From assembly GCA_936450465.1 (NCBI GenBank), contig OW388297.1, forward strand, positions 28,910,387-28,974,386: a DNA stretch of 64,000 bases, read 5' to 3'. A program made the translations under genes and the position numbers. The stretch comes from Gibbula magus (taxonomy: Eukaryota; Mollusca; Gastropoda; Trochida; Trochidae). How positions within the stretch are numbered: the first letter of the stretch is position 1; the number at the start of each line of letters is the position of its first letter. The notes beneath the pieces were generated by a model that was given only the letters and a program-made list of their open reading frames with translations, had not been told where the DNA came from and did no database searches. This document shows, piece after piece, positions 25,186 through 36,857 of the stretch.

Positions 25186-28100
25186 TTAGGTCTTCAAGAC
25201 TTCTACTTGATCTTGAACTCCATGCTGGACTCTCGGTTATTCACCAGTTTCTCGGCTTTAAAATGAGCTATCAAACATGTCTCTGTCGTTAGTAGTTTTT
25301 TTACAAAAAATATCCAAAGACAATGACCCTCTTAAAATGTAACAATTGCTTATTAATGGACCCCTACATGATCTTTCTCAGGATTAAGACAAAATGGTTA
25401 GTATTTTCATACTAAGGTGCAACATAGAAAAACTTGTGCTTAAATTTCCTCTTGAGTAGATGTAATCATCATTAAGATTGCATACATAGGTAATTCGTTA
25501 TAAGGACATATTTTTGAAACTCTAGGATGAAATTCGGCCGAAACAGTCCTCCCAGGAGTTCATTTATCTTCAAAATGAGCTATCACACATAGCTGTTATA
25601 TTGCCGTGAATAAGAAGAAGATTTTCAAATACGCGTACCCTCAAAACTGCGAAATAGCCAAAAAACTATTATTACGGCCGAAAATCGCTATAGGCTTAAT
25701 CGATGAGGAATGTTGTTGCCCACATAGTGGTGAATGTTTTGTGCAAATATATTGATTAGTTCTCGAGATATTAAGGTACAAAGTTTAGACTTCAAGGGGA
25801 GATAACTCGCGAAAGAAGTCGAAAATCAAAAATCGGCCACAACAGTCCTCTCAGGAATTCATTTATCTTTAAAATGAGCTATCACACATAGCTGTATGTA
25901 TTGCTGTGAATTAGGAGAAGATTGTCAAAGACACGTACCCTCAAAACCGCGAAAGTTCCAAAAAAATTCAGTTTTATCGAAATAGCAAAAAATCTATTAT
26001 TACTGCCGAAAATCGCTATAGGCTAAATCGATGAGGAATGTTGTTGCCCACATAGTGGTGAAAGTTGTGTGCAAATATATTGATTAGTTCTCGAGATATT
26101 AAGGTACAAAGTTTAGACTTCAAGGGGAGATAACTCGCGAAAGAAGTCGAAAATCAAAAATCGGCCACAACAGTCCTCTCAGGAATTCATTTATCTTTAA
26201 AATGAGCTATCACACATAGCTGTATGTATTGCTGTGAATTAGGAGAAGATTTTCAAAGACACGTACCCTCAAAACCGCGAAAGTTCCAAAAAAATTCAGT
26301 TTTATCGAAATAGCAAAAAATCTATTATTACGGCCGAAAATCGCTATAGGCTAAATCGATGAGGAATGTTGTTGCCCACATAGTGGTGAAAGTTTTGTGC
26401 AAATATATTGATTAGTTCTCGAGATATATAGGTACAAAGTTTTAACTTCAAGGGGAGATAACTCGCGAAAGAAGTCGAAAATCAAAAATCGGCCACAACA
26501 GTCCTCTCAGGAATTCATTTATCTTTAAAATGAGCTATCACACATAGCTGTATGTATTGCCGTGAATGAGGAGAAGATTTTCAAAGACGCGTACCCTCAA
26601 AACCGCAAAAGTTCACAAAATTTTCAGTTTTTTTGAAAAAGCAAAAAATCTAATCGGGCGCTCCAAAACCGCTATAGGCTTAATCGATGCGGAATGTTGT
26701 TGCCCACATAGTGGTGAAAGTTTTGTGCAAATATCTTAATTAGTACTCGAGATATTAAGGTATAAAGTTTTAACTTCAAGGGAAGATAACTCGCGAAAGA
26801 AGTCGAAAATCAAAAAAGTGGCTCGTTAAAATCTAAGTTGGGTCACAGGCTATCATCCCTGAAAGTTTGAAGAAAATCGGTCAAGCCGTTACTGCTGGAG
26901 CGATGACACAAAAAACCTGGAAAGAATAATAATAACTAGGATTGACGCGTCAATACTTAGGTCTTCAAGACTTTTGCTTGACCTTGAACTCCATGCTGGA
27001 CTCTCGGTTATTCGCCAGTTATTATGCTTTAAAATGAGCTATCAAACATGTCTCTATCTTCAGTAGTTATTTTACAAAAATTATCCAAAGACAATGACCC
27101 TCTGAAAATGGAACAATCGCTTATTAATGGACCCCTACATGACCTTTCTCACAATTAAGACAAAATGGTTAATATTTTCATACTAAGTTGCAACATAGAA
27201 AGTATTGTGCTTTAATTTCCACTTAAGTAGATGTAACCAACTCTCCCTTTGAACATACAGTAGAAGAACACACTTTTAAAAAATGACCATGTTAAAGGAC
27301 ATATTTTTAAAATTTTAGGAAGAAATTCAAAATCCGGCCGAAACAGTCCTCTCAGGAGTTCATTTATCTTCAAAATGAGCTATCACACATAGCTGTATGT
27401 ATTGCCGTGAATTAGGAGAAGACTTTTAAAGACACGTACCCTCAAAAACGCGAAAGTTAAAAAAAAATCAGTTTTATCGAAATAGCAAAAAATCTATTAT
27501 TACGGCCGAAAATCGCTATAGGCTAAATCGATGAGGAATGTTGTTGCCCACATAGTGGTGAAAGTTTTGTGCAAATATATTGACTTGTTCTCGAGATATT
27601 AAGGTACAAAGTTTAGACTTCAAGGGGAGATAACTCGCGAAAGAAGTCGAAAATAAAAAATCGGCCACAACAGTCCTCTCAGGAATTCATTTATCTTTCA
27701 AATAAGCTATCACACATAGCTGTATGTATTGCTGTGAATTAGGAGAAGATTTTCAAAGACACGTACCCTCAAAACCGCGAAAGTTCCAAAAAAATTCAGT
27801 TTTATCGAAATAGCAAAAAATCTATTATTACGGCCGAAAATCGCTATAGGCTAAATCGATGAGGAATGTTGTTGCCCACATAGTGGTGAAAGTTTTGTGC
27901 AAATATATTGACTTGTTCTCGAGATATTAAGGTACAAACTTTAGATTTCAAGGGGAGATAACTCGCGAAAGAAGTCGAAAATCAAAAATCGGCCACAACA
28001 GTCCTCTCAGGAATTCATTTATCTTTAAAATGAGCTATCACACATAGCTGTATGTATTGCTGTGAATTAGGAGAAGATTTTCAAAGACGCGTACCCTAAA

Positions 28101-28673
28101 AACCGCGAAAGTTCACAAAAAAATCAGTTTTTTCGAAATAGCAAGAAATCTATATATACGGCCGAAAAAATGACATTAACTTTTTTTGTGGGGAATGTTG
28201 TTGCGCACATTTTGGTGAAAGTTTTAAGAAAATATATTGATTAGTATTCGAGTTATGAAGGTTTAAAGTTTTAACTTCAAGGGGAGATAACTCGCGAAAG
28301 AAGTCGAAAATCAAAAAAGTGGCTCGTTAAAATCTAAGTTGGGTCACAGGCTATCATCCCTGAAAGTTTGAAGAAAATCGGTCAAGCCGTTACTGCTGGA
28401 GCGATGACACAAAAAAACTGGAAAGAATAATAATAATAAGAAACACGATAGGAACAATAGGTCTTCAGACTTTGTCTTGAAGACCTAATAATAAGAAACA
28501 CGATAGGAACAATAGGTCTTCAGACATTCGTCTTGAAGACCTAATAAGAAACACGATAGGAACAATAGGTCTTCAGACATTCGTCTTGAAGACCTAAAAA
28601 AGAAACAGGATAATAACAATACGTCTTCATGACTTACGTCTTGAAGACCTAACTAGGATTGCCAAGGCAATAC
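25186..28673 (+). repeat. Two array units expanded by extra 328-bp S monomers
   Basis: Unit 25186-26956 (1,771 bp) has four S monomers, with GAGCTATCAC at 25,577, 25,876, 26,204 and 26,532 (spacings 299, 328, 328). Unit 26957-28673 has three, at 27,377, 27,704 and 28,032 (327, 328). Thus a 328-bp tandem repeat is nested in the larger unit and changes copy number independently. Four hairpin repeats follow at about 28,438-28,650. Confidence 0.9.
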
Positions 28674-31600
28674 TTAGGTCTTCAAGACTTCTGCTTGACC
28701 TTGAACTCCATGTTGGACTCAGGGTTATTCATCTGTTTCTCTGCTTTAAAATGAGCTATCAAACATGTCTCTATCTTCAGTAGTTTTTTTACAAAAAATC
28801 TCCAAAGAAGGTACCCCTCTGAAAACGGAAAAATCACATATTAATGGACCCCTACATTACATTTCTCACGATTAAGACAAAATGGTTAATATTTCCATAC
28901 TAAGGTGTACCATAGAAAATGTTGTGCTTTAATTTCCACTTAAGAAGATGTAAACATCATTTAGATTGCATACATAATTAATGCGTTATGCTGTTCTGAA
29001 TATTCAAGAAAATACTCAAAAATGCTTAAATTTGGACCCCTAGACATCGCCTGCGATGTTCGAGGCTTAACTATCAACTTTTTGATGAAAGCGGTCAACA
29101 TAAAAGATGTTCTTCTTGAAATTGTGCATACGCAGGTGTATGCAAAATTTCAATAGCGTAAGAAGTTAAGCAGTAATGATCCTTTAAACATGGCTGAAAA
29201 TGGCGAGTTCTGAAAAATGGTAATCTTCTATGACTTGTCACACATAAACTATGACAGAAAAATGTTTGAAATTTATTCCCCTTAATAAAAGACATCTCTA
29301 CTTCACGATGATATATTAAACATAATTGTATCTTTAGTGGTTTACAATGGAAAATTCTACAAAGAAAGTACCCCTCGAAAAGTCTCAAAATCCCAAAATT
29401 TTACATGTTTGGGAATATGTCCAAATTGTGCCTAAACTATCAATTTTTACATGATAATGATATGTTATGGAAGTGTTGAGCTGGTTATTATAAAGAGATT
29501 GCAATATATAACTTTGACATAAGTTAATTTCAAACAGAGTTATGCCCCTTTGAACATGCAGTCGAAAAAGGAACATTTAAAAAAGGACCATATTCAAGGG
29601 CAGATAACTCAAATTACAGGCCAAAATTCAAAATTCGGCTCACAGCAAGCTATGGAGCAGGTATTCAGCTTTCAAATGAGCTATCATATATAGCTGTATG
29701 TTTTTCCCTGATTTAGGAGAAGATTTTCAAAGACGCGTACCCTAAAAACTGCGAAAGTTCACACACAATTCAGTTTTTTCGAAATAGCACAAAATCTATA
29801 TATACGGCCGAAAAAATGACATTAACCTTTTTGATGGGGAATGTTGTTGCGCACATTTTGGTGAAAGTTTTAAGAAAATATATTGATTAGTATTCGAGCT
29901 ATGAAGGTTTAAAGTTTTGACTTCAAAGGGAGATAACTCACGACAGAAGTCGAAAATCCAAAAAGTGACTTAAAATCTAAGTTGTGTCACAAGCTATCAT
30001 CCCTGAAATTTTCATGTGAATCGTCCAAGTGGTTACTTCAGAAAGCTCTGGACAAAAAAAGTACAAAAAATAATAATAATAACTAGGATTGACGCGTCAA
30101 TACTTAGGTCTTCAAGACTTCTGCTTGACCTAGAACTCCATGATGGACTCTCGGTTATTCATCAGATTCTCTGCTTTAAAATGAGCTATCAAACATGTCT
30201 CTATCTTCAGTAGTTTTTTTTTTAAAATTCTTCAAAAAAGGTACCCCTCTGAAAATTGAAAAATCACATATTAATGGACCCCTACATTACATTTCTCACG
30301 ATTAAGACAAAATGGTTACTATTTCCATACCTAGGTGTAACATAGAAAATGTTGTGCTTTAATTTCCACTTAAAAAGATGTAATCATCATTTAGATTGTA
30401 TACATAATTAATGCGTTATGCCATATGAATATTCAAGAAAATACTCAAAAATGCTTAAATATGGACCCCTAGACATCGCTTGCGATGTTCGAGCCTTAAC
30501 TATCAACTTTTTGATGAAAACGGTCAACATAAAAGTTGTTCTTCTTGAAATTGTGCACACGGAGGTGTATGTAAAATTTCAATAGCATAAGAAGTGAAGC
30601 AGTTATGAACCTTTCAACTTTGTTGAAAATGGCGATTTTTTAAAAATGACAAACTTATATGACTTGTCAAAGAAAAACTAAGCCAGATTTGAGCTTGAAA
30701 AATATTGTCCTTAATAAATGACGTTTCTACATCACCATGATTTATTTAAAGTCTTCCTATCTCCATTGGTTCATAACCAATAATTCTCCCAAGGATATAT
30801 ACCCCTCGAAAATGCTCAAAATCACAACATTTTACTTTTTTGGGAATATCTCAAATTTATGCCGAAACTATTAACTTTTATATGATATTGATGTATTATG
30901 GAAGTGTGCAGCTCTTTATTAGAAAGATATGGCTACCAATTACTTTGACATAAATCAATTAGTTACAGAGTTATGCCCCTTTGAAATTGCAGCCAAAAAA
31001 CGCCCTTTCTAAAAAGGACCATATTCAAGGGCAGATTACTCGAATTCTAGGCCGAAATTCAAAATTCTGTTAGCAAATTATATTCTACATTGTCTTGGCT
31101 TTCAGATGAGCTATCAAACATATCTGTATGTGTTGCCTTTAGGGAGGAGAAGAAGTTTGAAGACGCGTACCCTCAAAACCGCGAAAATGCACGAAATTTT
31201 CACTTTTTTCGAAATAGCAAAAAATCTATTATTACGGCCGAAAACCGCTATAGGCCTAATCGATGGGGAATGTTGTTGTCCACATTTTGGTGAAAGTTTT
31301 GTGAAATTATCTTGCTTAGTTTTCGTGCTATTGAGGTTTGAAGTTTCAACTTCAAGGGGAGATAACTCAAGAAAGAAGTCGAAAATCAAAAAAGTAAAAA
31401 AATGGCCCCTAAGTTTGGTTACAAGCTACCTTTCCTGAAAATGTCATGCAAATCGGCCCAGCCGTTACTGAGAAAACTGCTGAACAAAATCTGGTACAAA
31501 GAATAATAATAAAATAATCCGGATAATAACAATACGTCTTCGAGACATACGTCTTGAAGACCTAAGTTTGGTTACAAGCTACCTTTCCTGAAAATGTCAT

Positions 31601-31933
31601 GCAAATCGGCCCAGCCGTTACTGAGAAAACTGCTGAACAAAATCTGGTACAAAGAATAATAATAAAATAATCCGGATAATAACAATACGTCTTCGAGACA
31701 TACGTCTTGAAGACCTAATAATAATAATGAAGAACACGGATAATAACAATAGGTCTTCCAGACGTAGTCTTGAAGACCTAATAATGAAGAACACGGATAA
31801 TAACAATAGGTCTTCCAGACTTAGTCTTGAAGACCTAAAAAAAAAAAAAAAACACGATAAGAACAATAGGTCTTCCAGACTTAGTCTTGAAGACCTAACA
31901 ATAGGTCTTCCAGACTTAGTCTTGAAGACATAA
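28674..31933 (+). repeat. Last two array units and the right array edge
   Basis: The unit at 28674-30103 is a diverged long type. The final one (30104-31933) carries diverged modules, a direct duplication of 153 bp (CCTAAGTTTGGTTAC at 31,408 and again at 31,561, including tail, TAA run and hairpin), then several AGGTCTTCCAGAC hairpin repeats separated by short A- or TAA-rich tracts. Homology ends with GTCTTGAAGACATAATTACG. Confidence 0.85.
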
Positions 31934-34074
31934 TTACGATCAGCTCGATGATATGTCCGCACTTTATACCAAATTGAATGCAGATGTTTATTATATTTGC
32001 AGTGGTGAAATACGGCATTTATCGGTTAAAATGTATCCATATTTTCACTGAGTGAAATATCATGTTATTCTACTCAGGGAAATAACGCTTTCAATCATAT
32101 GACGTCATTGTAAGAACAGGGTGACTTCATACGAAGAACGCGATAAAGTAAGGCGACCATGGATGCCCGATTCATAAAATGAACGTCATTTACAAAATGT
32201 GCAAAACTTCTTAAATCACTCGGTGAGATATGCATGGTATTCGATGAGAAATATCCTCCAACCATGGTTGATGAACCCACGGTCTGATCTGGAAACTAGT
32301 TTTGTCAATTTTAAGTGATGGTATTCACTACCTGTTTGAGAATTGATTAATTACCAAAACACTGCTTCTATCTGATTGGTTGAAACTGAATGCAAGTTGA
32401 AGACTACTGGGGCATTTTGAGAGGAAAATCGCGTAGCCAGACAGAGTCCCGTAGTTTTAGGTTATTTAAGTTCATCAGAAGAATTTCAAACTACGTCTCA
32501 CTTCTGCAGACTCTATCACAAGACAGGGTGTGGACAGGATCATAGTTTAGAGCAGTCGGTCACGTCTCATCAGCTGTATGACTTGTAGAGAGCATGCGCA
32601 ATGGTTGGTGGCACAAATAGGCTTTTGGCAGATCTGACATTCCTTATACATAACCCTTTACGTCGCACATTCTTAATCTATATCACAGCTCAGACGAATC
32701 TTATTTTCCACATGAAATAAGACGGCTTGCCCGATACTCGTGTTGTCAAATATACTATATCTTATGACGTTTATGACATTCGATCAATTTAACCGTCTGA
32801 AGCTTGTAATAAATCTGCAAGATTTGCTCAACCTGGCTCACATTGTTTCAGTAGGTTGTATATATGCGACAAGGTTGTCTAGCAGTCACAACAAGGCTAT
32901 TTATTTTCCACAGCAACCTGATTAATGTATTTTTGGAGGTATATGTTACATTACTTTCCGAAGCACAATTAAAGGGACTGTCAAGAGTTTTTTCAAATAT
33001 ATTTCCACGTGTCTGTAAATGGGAAAACACAGTTTAAATCACCATATTGTTATTCTGCAGAATGATGGTTCCTTAGGAAACTGCAACAACACTACAGTAG
33101 CGGAAGTAATCAACCATGGATCTGCGCATATTTTGTCTATATCTACAGGAAACTTGAAAGGCGAAGTTTACGCTTGTTGGCAGTTTCGAGAATCATGAAT
33201 AGATTCGTCACTAACGTTCTATTTATTTTTAGTTGCACATATGATATTAACAAATGCGATAGGACATATTATTTAGCTTCAGTTACATGACTAATTAGCA
33301 CCTGATCCGGTATTGTATCTGGAAAACCTAATCAGATGGTTCAAAATCAATAATAAGTAACGAAATGTTATTAAGCCCACGCTGTTAATAATCTGTGAAA
33401 CATTACGCGAGGAGCGCCACTTGGCAAGCGGATATTATCGGACACATAAAAAGGATATGAATAGGGTTTGCGGGCTGCAGTCTACAATCGTTTTACATAA
33501 TTTGACATAAGCCCAGTAAATGATTGGTGTAGCTCACAGTATTATTACAGACAAGCGTTATCCTGTCAATAAGGCAGCAGTCCTTGCTAACTGGGATACA
33601 TGCTGATGAATAGCATTGGCTATTCTCCTTTTGCCTTTGGGTATCCGCTTATACCTCAAAATATTTAGTTCTTTATTCCTAATATTGCCATTTCGAATTT
33701 TACTAATGTGAACTTTTTGCTACTTATAATTTCAAGTAGTAACCGGTAAACATTAAGTACACGTGTTATGACGAACAACTCTGTCGTTATCAAGCAAGTT
33801 GTCAAGTTGAGTTGTGTCGAAATGTCGTGTTCTCAGAATAAAGACATTGTCATCCATCAACACTTGTTCGTACCTGATATCCAGCTTCTAAATGCCAATT
33901 AAAAATGTATGCACAGGGTTCCATTCCAAAACAGCGAGCGCTTATAATTGCTCATTGGTTTTTCAATATAGCGTTCAAGTAGCGCTCAAGTAGCGCCCAT
34001 TCTCTCCTGAACGACACGGTGCAAAACCTCAAAATTCGCTCGCTTTGCTACGTAGCGCTACATTGAGCAATCGC
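31934..34074. other. Spacer without recognised features
   Basis: AT-rich, not related to the array. Open frames are short (at most about 60 codons), without recognisable domains or a consistent set of splice sites. An isolated unrecognised exon cannot be excluded. Confidence 0.6.
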
Positions 34075-34135
34075 GTTCAAGAAAGGTTTAAAAGTAATCG
34101 CTAATTGAGCGGTTACTTTGAAACCTCTCTTGAAC
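34075..34135. repeat. Foldback element, 28-bp arms
   Basis: Left arm 34,075-34,102 starts GTTCAAGAAAGG; right arm 34,108-34,135 ends CCTCTCTTGAAC. The arms pair with three mismatches around a 5-nt loop (AATTG). The preceding 130 bp also contain repeated GTAGCGCTCAAGTAGCGC and TTGAGCAATCGCG motifs, so the foldback is probably part of a somewhat larger small transposable element starting near 33,930. Confidence 0.75.
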
Positions 34136-34602
34136 ATGGCCCTGGTATGTCCTTTGAAAAGCACTACTTCACACATACATCTTATCTATGCTAGTCATTT
34201 TACCTATAAAAAACATATAGTTGTTACCGGACTTCCGCGCTCACGGACGCAGACACAGAAGAGAAAGGTTACGTGTATTTTGATACCCAAGCCATCTTCG
34301 TTGTGGCAACGAATAACACACCTAATTTTAAGTTCAGTTTTGATAAAAGTAGTTCCGATGTATCGGCCTGATATGACTCTAGGACAAAACTGACTCTAGA
34401 ATCACGTGCGCTGGCCTCAGACAACTCTAGGGTCATTTGGGTCTGGTGTTAGAGCGTGGCATTCCTCTCTAGCCAAATTTCCTGAATACTGACTATATAG
34501 CCAAAAATTCCCCTCGGAGAACAGACTATATATAGTCATGTTTTCTCAAGAAAGCACAGTATATAGTTAGGTTCCATCACCGTACAATCAACTATGTAGC
34601 CG

Positions 34603-34636
<34 letters not shown>

Positions 34637-35504
34637 TTTATAGTTAGAATTCTGCCTAAAACTGAACACCTTAGGATCGTAAGGGCTTAAGTGCAATATT
34701 ATATGTAGCTCCCACGAATTGTTGTTGTCTCAAGTGCCTACAGTTGGTCCATGATTTCATCTACAAAAGAAAACATGGACAAACTTGTAATTGTGAACAA
34801 TGCAGTAAACATATCGATGCTGAATATTCTGTTCAAGAGTACGTTTGCCTGATCATTGATCGGTATAATGAAATCCACTTTTTGCCTTGGCTACTTGGGA
34901 ATATTTTTCGTATGGATGCGCACTAAAATAAAACTATTGTTAAAACTGTGTTAAGGCAAGCCATTTCTGTTAATGTTCAGATAAGCCTATACTCCAACAG
35001 AATTACACAATATTCCTAATTTAAGCTCAAATCATCTCAATATTGAATATTTTTACCTTTATATTGTCACTATAATGAACCGACTAGCATTAAAATGATC
35101 AATTTCAGCAAAAAGTACTTCTCACTAAAATTACGCCATTGATAGTGTTTACAATAGATGTAACTCGAACAAACCAGTATATGTGCCTTTATTGCAGCCG
35201 TATTCTCAAATATTCAAATACTAATATGTACTTCAAATTCAAAGTACATGTAAGAATATTGATTGAATGCAATCCGTTGATGAATGTAATTGGTTGGGGG
35301 CTCAGACGCCGCAGAGCTTATAATCGGTCAATTTTCCTACGCTATATTACAGTTGGAAATTTCAAAAAAACATTACAGCCAATTGCGTGCGTTGTCTTTG
35401 TATATTTGCAATTATAATGACCAATGAACAGAGCTGTTGCAAATTATGAACCACGTGACACTGTGGGTAATCCAAAATAATTGGCACAAACAAATGTGAA
35501 ATTT
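34136..35504. other. Spacer with a 33-nt poly-C run
   Basis: A homopolymer of C runs from 34,604 to 34,636, following several diverged ACTATATAG motifs (34,490-34,600). The rest is unremarkable AT-rich DNA with short open frames only; I see no gene. Confidence 0.65.
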
Positions 35505-36092
35505 GATTTGACATATGATTTGATTCAATTTGTTACAGAGTAATGCCCCTTTGAACATGGAGCCGAAAAACGCCCTTTTCAAAAAGGTCCATATTCAAGG
35601 GCTAAATACTTTTATTCAAGGTCCACATTTAAAATTCGGTTCCATTACTTTTTTTCGAAATTCATTTAGCTATCAAATGAGCTATCACACATAGCTGTAT
35701 GTTTTACCGTGATTTAGGAGAAGATTTTTGAAGACGCGTACCCTCAAACTCGCGAAAGTTCAGAAGATTTTCAGTTTTTTTGAAATAGCAAAATATCTAT
35801 TATTATAGATATAGGCCTAATCGATTGTTGTTGCCCACATTTTGGTGAAGGTTTTATGAACTTATCTTGGATAGTTTTCGAGCTATTGAGGTTTGAATTT
35901 TCGACTTCAAGGGCAGATAACTCACGAAAGAAGTCGAAAATCCAAAAAGTGGCTCGACACAAAACCAGTTCAAATCACACGCTAAGCCGTAAAGCAGAAA
36001 TCCTGCGGACACAATTCGGTGCAAATGATGAATTAAAAAAACACACGATAATAACAATAGGTCTTCATGACTTTGTCTTGAAGACCTTATAA
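35505..36092 (+). repeat. Solo 5'-truncated copy of the array element
   Basis: Homology to array units begins near TTTGACATATGATTTG and includes GAGTAATGCCCCTTTGAAC, one diverged S monomer (GAGCTATCACACATAGC at about 35,679) and the terminal hairpin AGGTCTTCATGAC...GTCTTGAAGACCT, followed by TATAATAA. The tail module is mostly deleted. Same orientation as the array, 3.6 kb from its edge. The missing 5' part and retained 3' hairpin match the truncated copy at 21,086. Confidence 0.85.
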
Positions 36093-36705
36093 TAACTGAC
36101 CAACTTTTCCCCGTGTTGTTTCCTAGAATTGTTAAGGGAGGCATGTTCAATGCATGTCATGTTTCGTCATTATTATCACTGGGCGTGACAAGCTGGTCTG
36201 TTAGTGATATTTTTTAACAAGTCTTCCGCTCTGATCTGATCAATGAACGGTTCGTTTACACACTTTATCAATGTACTTGACAACTTACATTGGGCAAATA
36301 ATAAATATATAAGTGGAAGTTGACAGGCTATATATAGTTATCTTCTTCATATAATAAGGTTAAACAACATTTCTTTATGTTATCAAGTTATACTAGTAAT
36401 CATTCATCGGTTTATTTTATTGGTAATTATATTACAGTACTGTCAGTCTGGTCTTACACTTAAAACTTCCACCAGACTAGCAAACACCCAGCTGACAACA
36501 CTCCATCATGCATTGTCCACCCGTCTGTACATTGAGCACCTATATTCACCAAAAATTACCACCTCATGTTCCATTCACTAGATCTACTCGGGTGCCCCGA
36601 AGCATGTTTTTAAGATGATGTTTTTGTTATATAACAGCTACATTAATATTATAACTGACGCTACATTGCTCCTCCCTTGCACAGAGAAATTAATTAACCA
36701 GATGT
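36093..36705. other. Spacer without recognised features
   Basis: AT-rich sequence between the solo repeat copy and a small MITE-like element. No open frame with recognisable content. Confidence 0.6.
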
Positions 36706-36857
36706 GTGTTCAGAACCGCGAGTACTCGCAAGTATTCCAAAATGATGATTATTTTCAGAAATTATCTTGGGAAGTACTCGCGACCTCAGGTTTCACTTTA
36801 GGAGCCGTTCGCAGGTACGCGCGTACACGCCAAGCGAGTACTCGCGATCCTGAACAC
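36706..36857. mobile_element. MITE-like element, 152 bp, 24-bp terminal inverted repeats
   Basis: The left terminus (36,706-36,729) begins GTGTTCAG and ends with the palindrome GCGAGTACTCGC; the right terminus (36,834-36,857) is its inverse with two mismatches in 24. The interior has a second 12-bp palindrome GTACGCGCGTAC. No clear target-site duplication is visible, so the transposase family is not assigned. Non-autonomous: no coding capacity. Confidence 0.75.

Larger units (their letters stand above)
1..31933 (+). repeat. Composite head-to-tail tandem repeat array, ~22 units
   Basis: Recurrent landmarks (ATTGACGCGTCAAT, TTAGGTCTTCAAGAC, GAGCTATCACACATAGCTG, AAGGGGAGATAACTC, (TAA)n) recur in the same order and orientation. 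Using TTAGGTCTTCAAGAC as unit start, units begin at 762, 2246, 3731, 5218, 6650, 7824, 9000, 10343, 11517, 12693, 14122, 15626, 16476, 17708, 19162, 22323, 23754, 25186, 26957, 28674 and 30104, giving lengths of 850-1,830 bp with clusters near 1,174-1,176, 1,430 and 1,485 bp. The left edge lies outside the window; the right edge is near 31,933. No reading frame of convincing length or family resemblance was found. The array may be an expanded non-autonomous transposon or a young satellite; which one is not decided by what I can see. Confidence 0.93.

Noticed and set aside
31114..31389. Recurrent minus-strand frame in S monomers (LELSPLEVETSNLN... and similar), also near 11, 1847, 3257, 20250
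   Set aside because: Length varies by stops between near-identical copies and there is no start or family signal; this is non-coding repeat.
1..31933. Hammerhead ribozyme in the tandem units (retrozyme-like)
   Set aside because: CGAAA words are present, but no CTGANGA core in proper order was found by eye on either strand of the S monomer or minisatellite.
31618..31962. Frames with repeated RSSRLSLEDL peptides
   Set aside because: Direct translation of the hairpin minisatellite; the repeat explains the peptide pattern.
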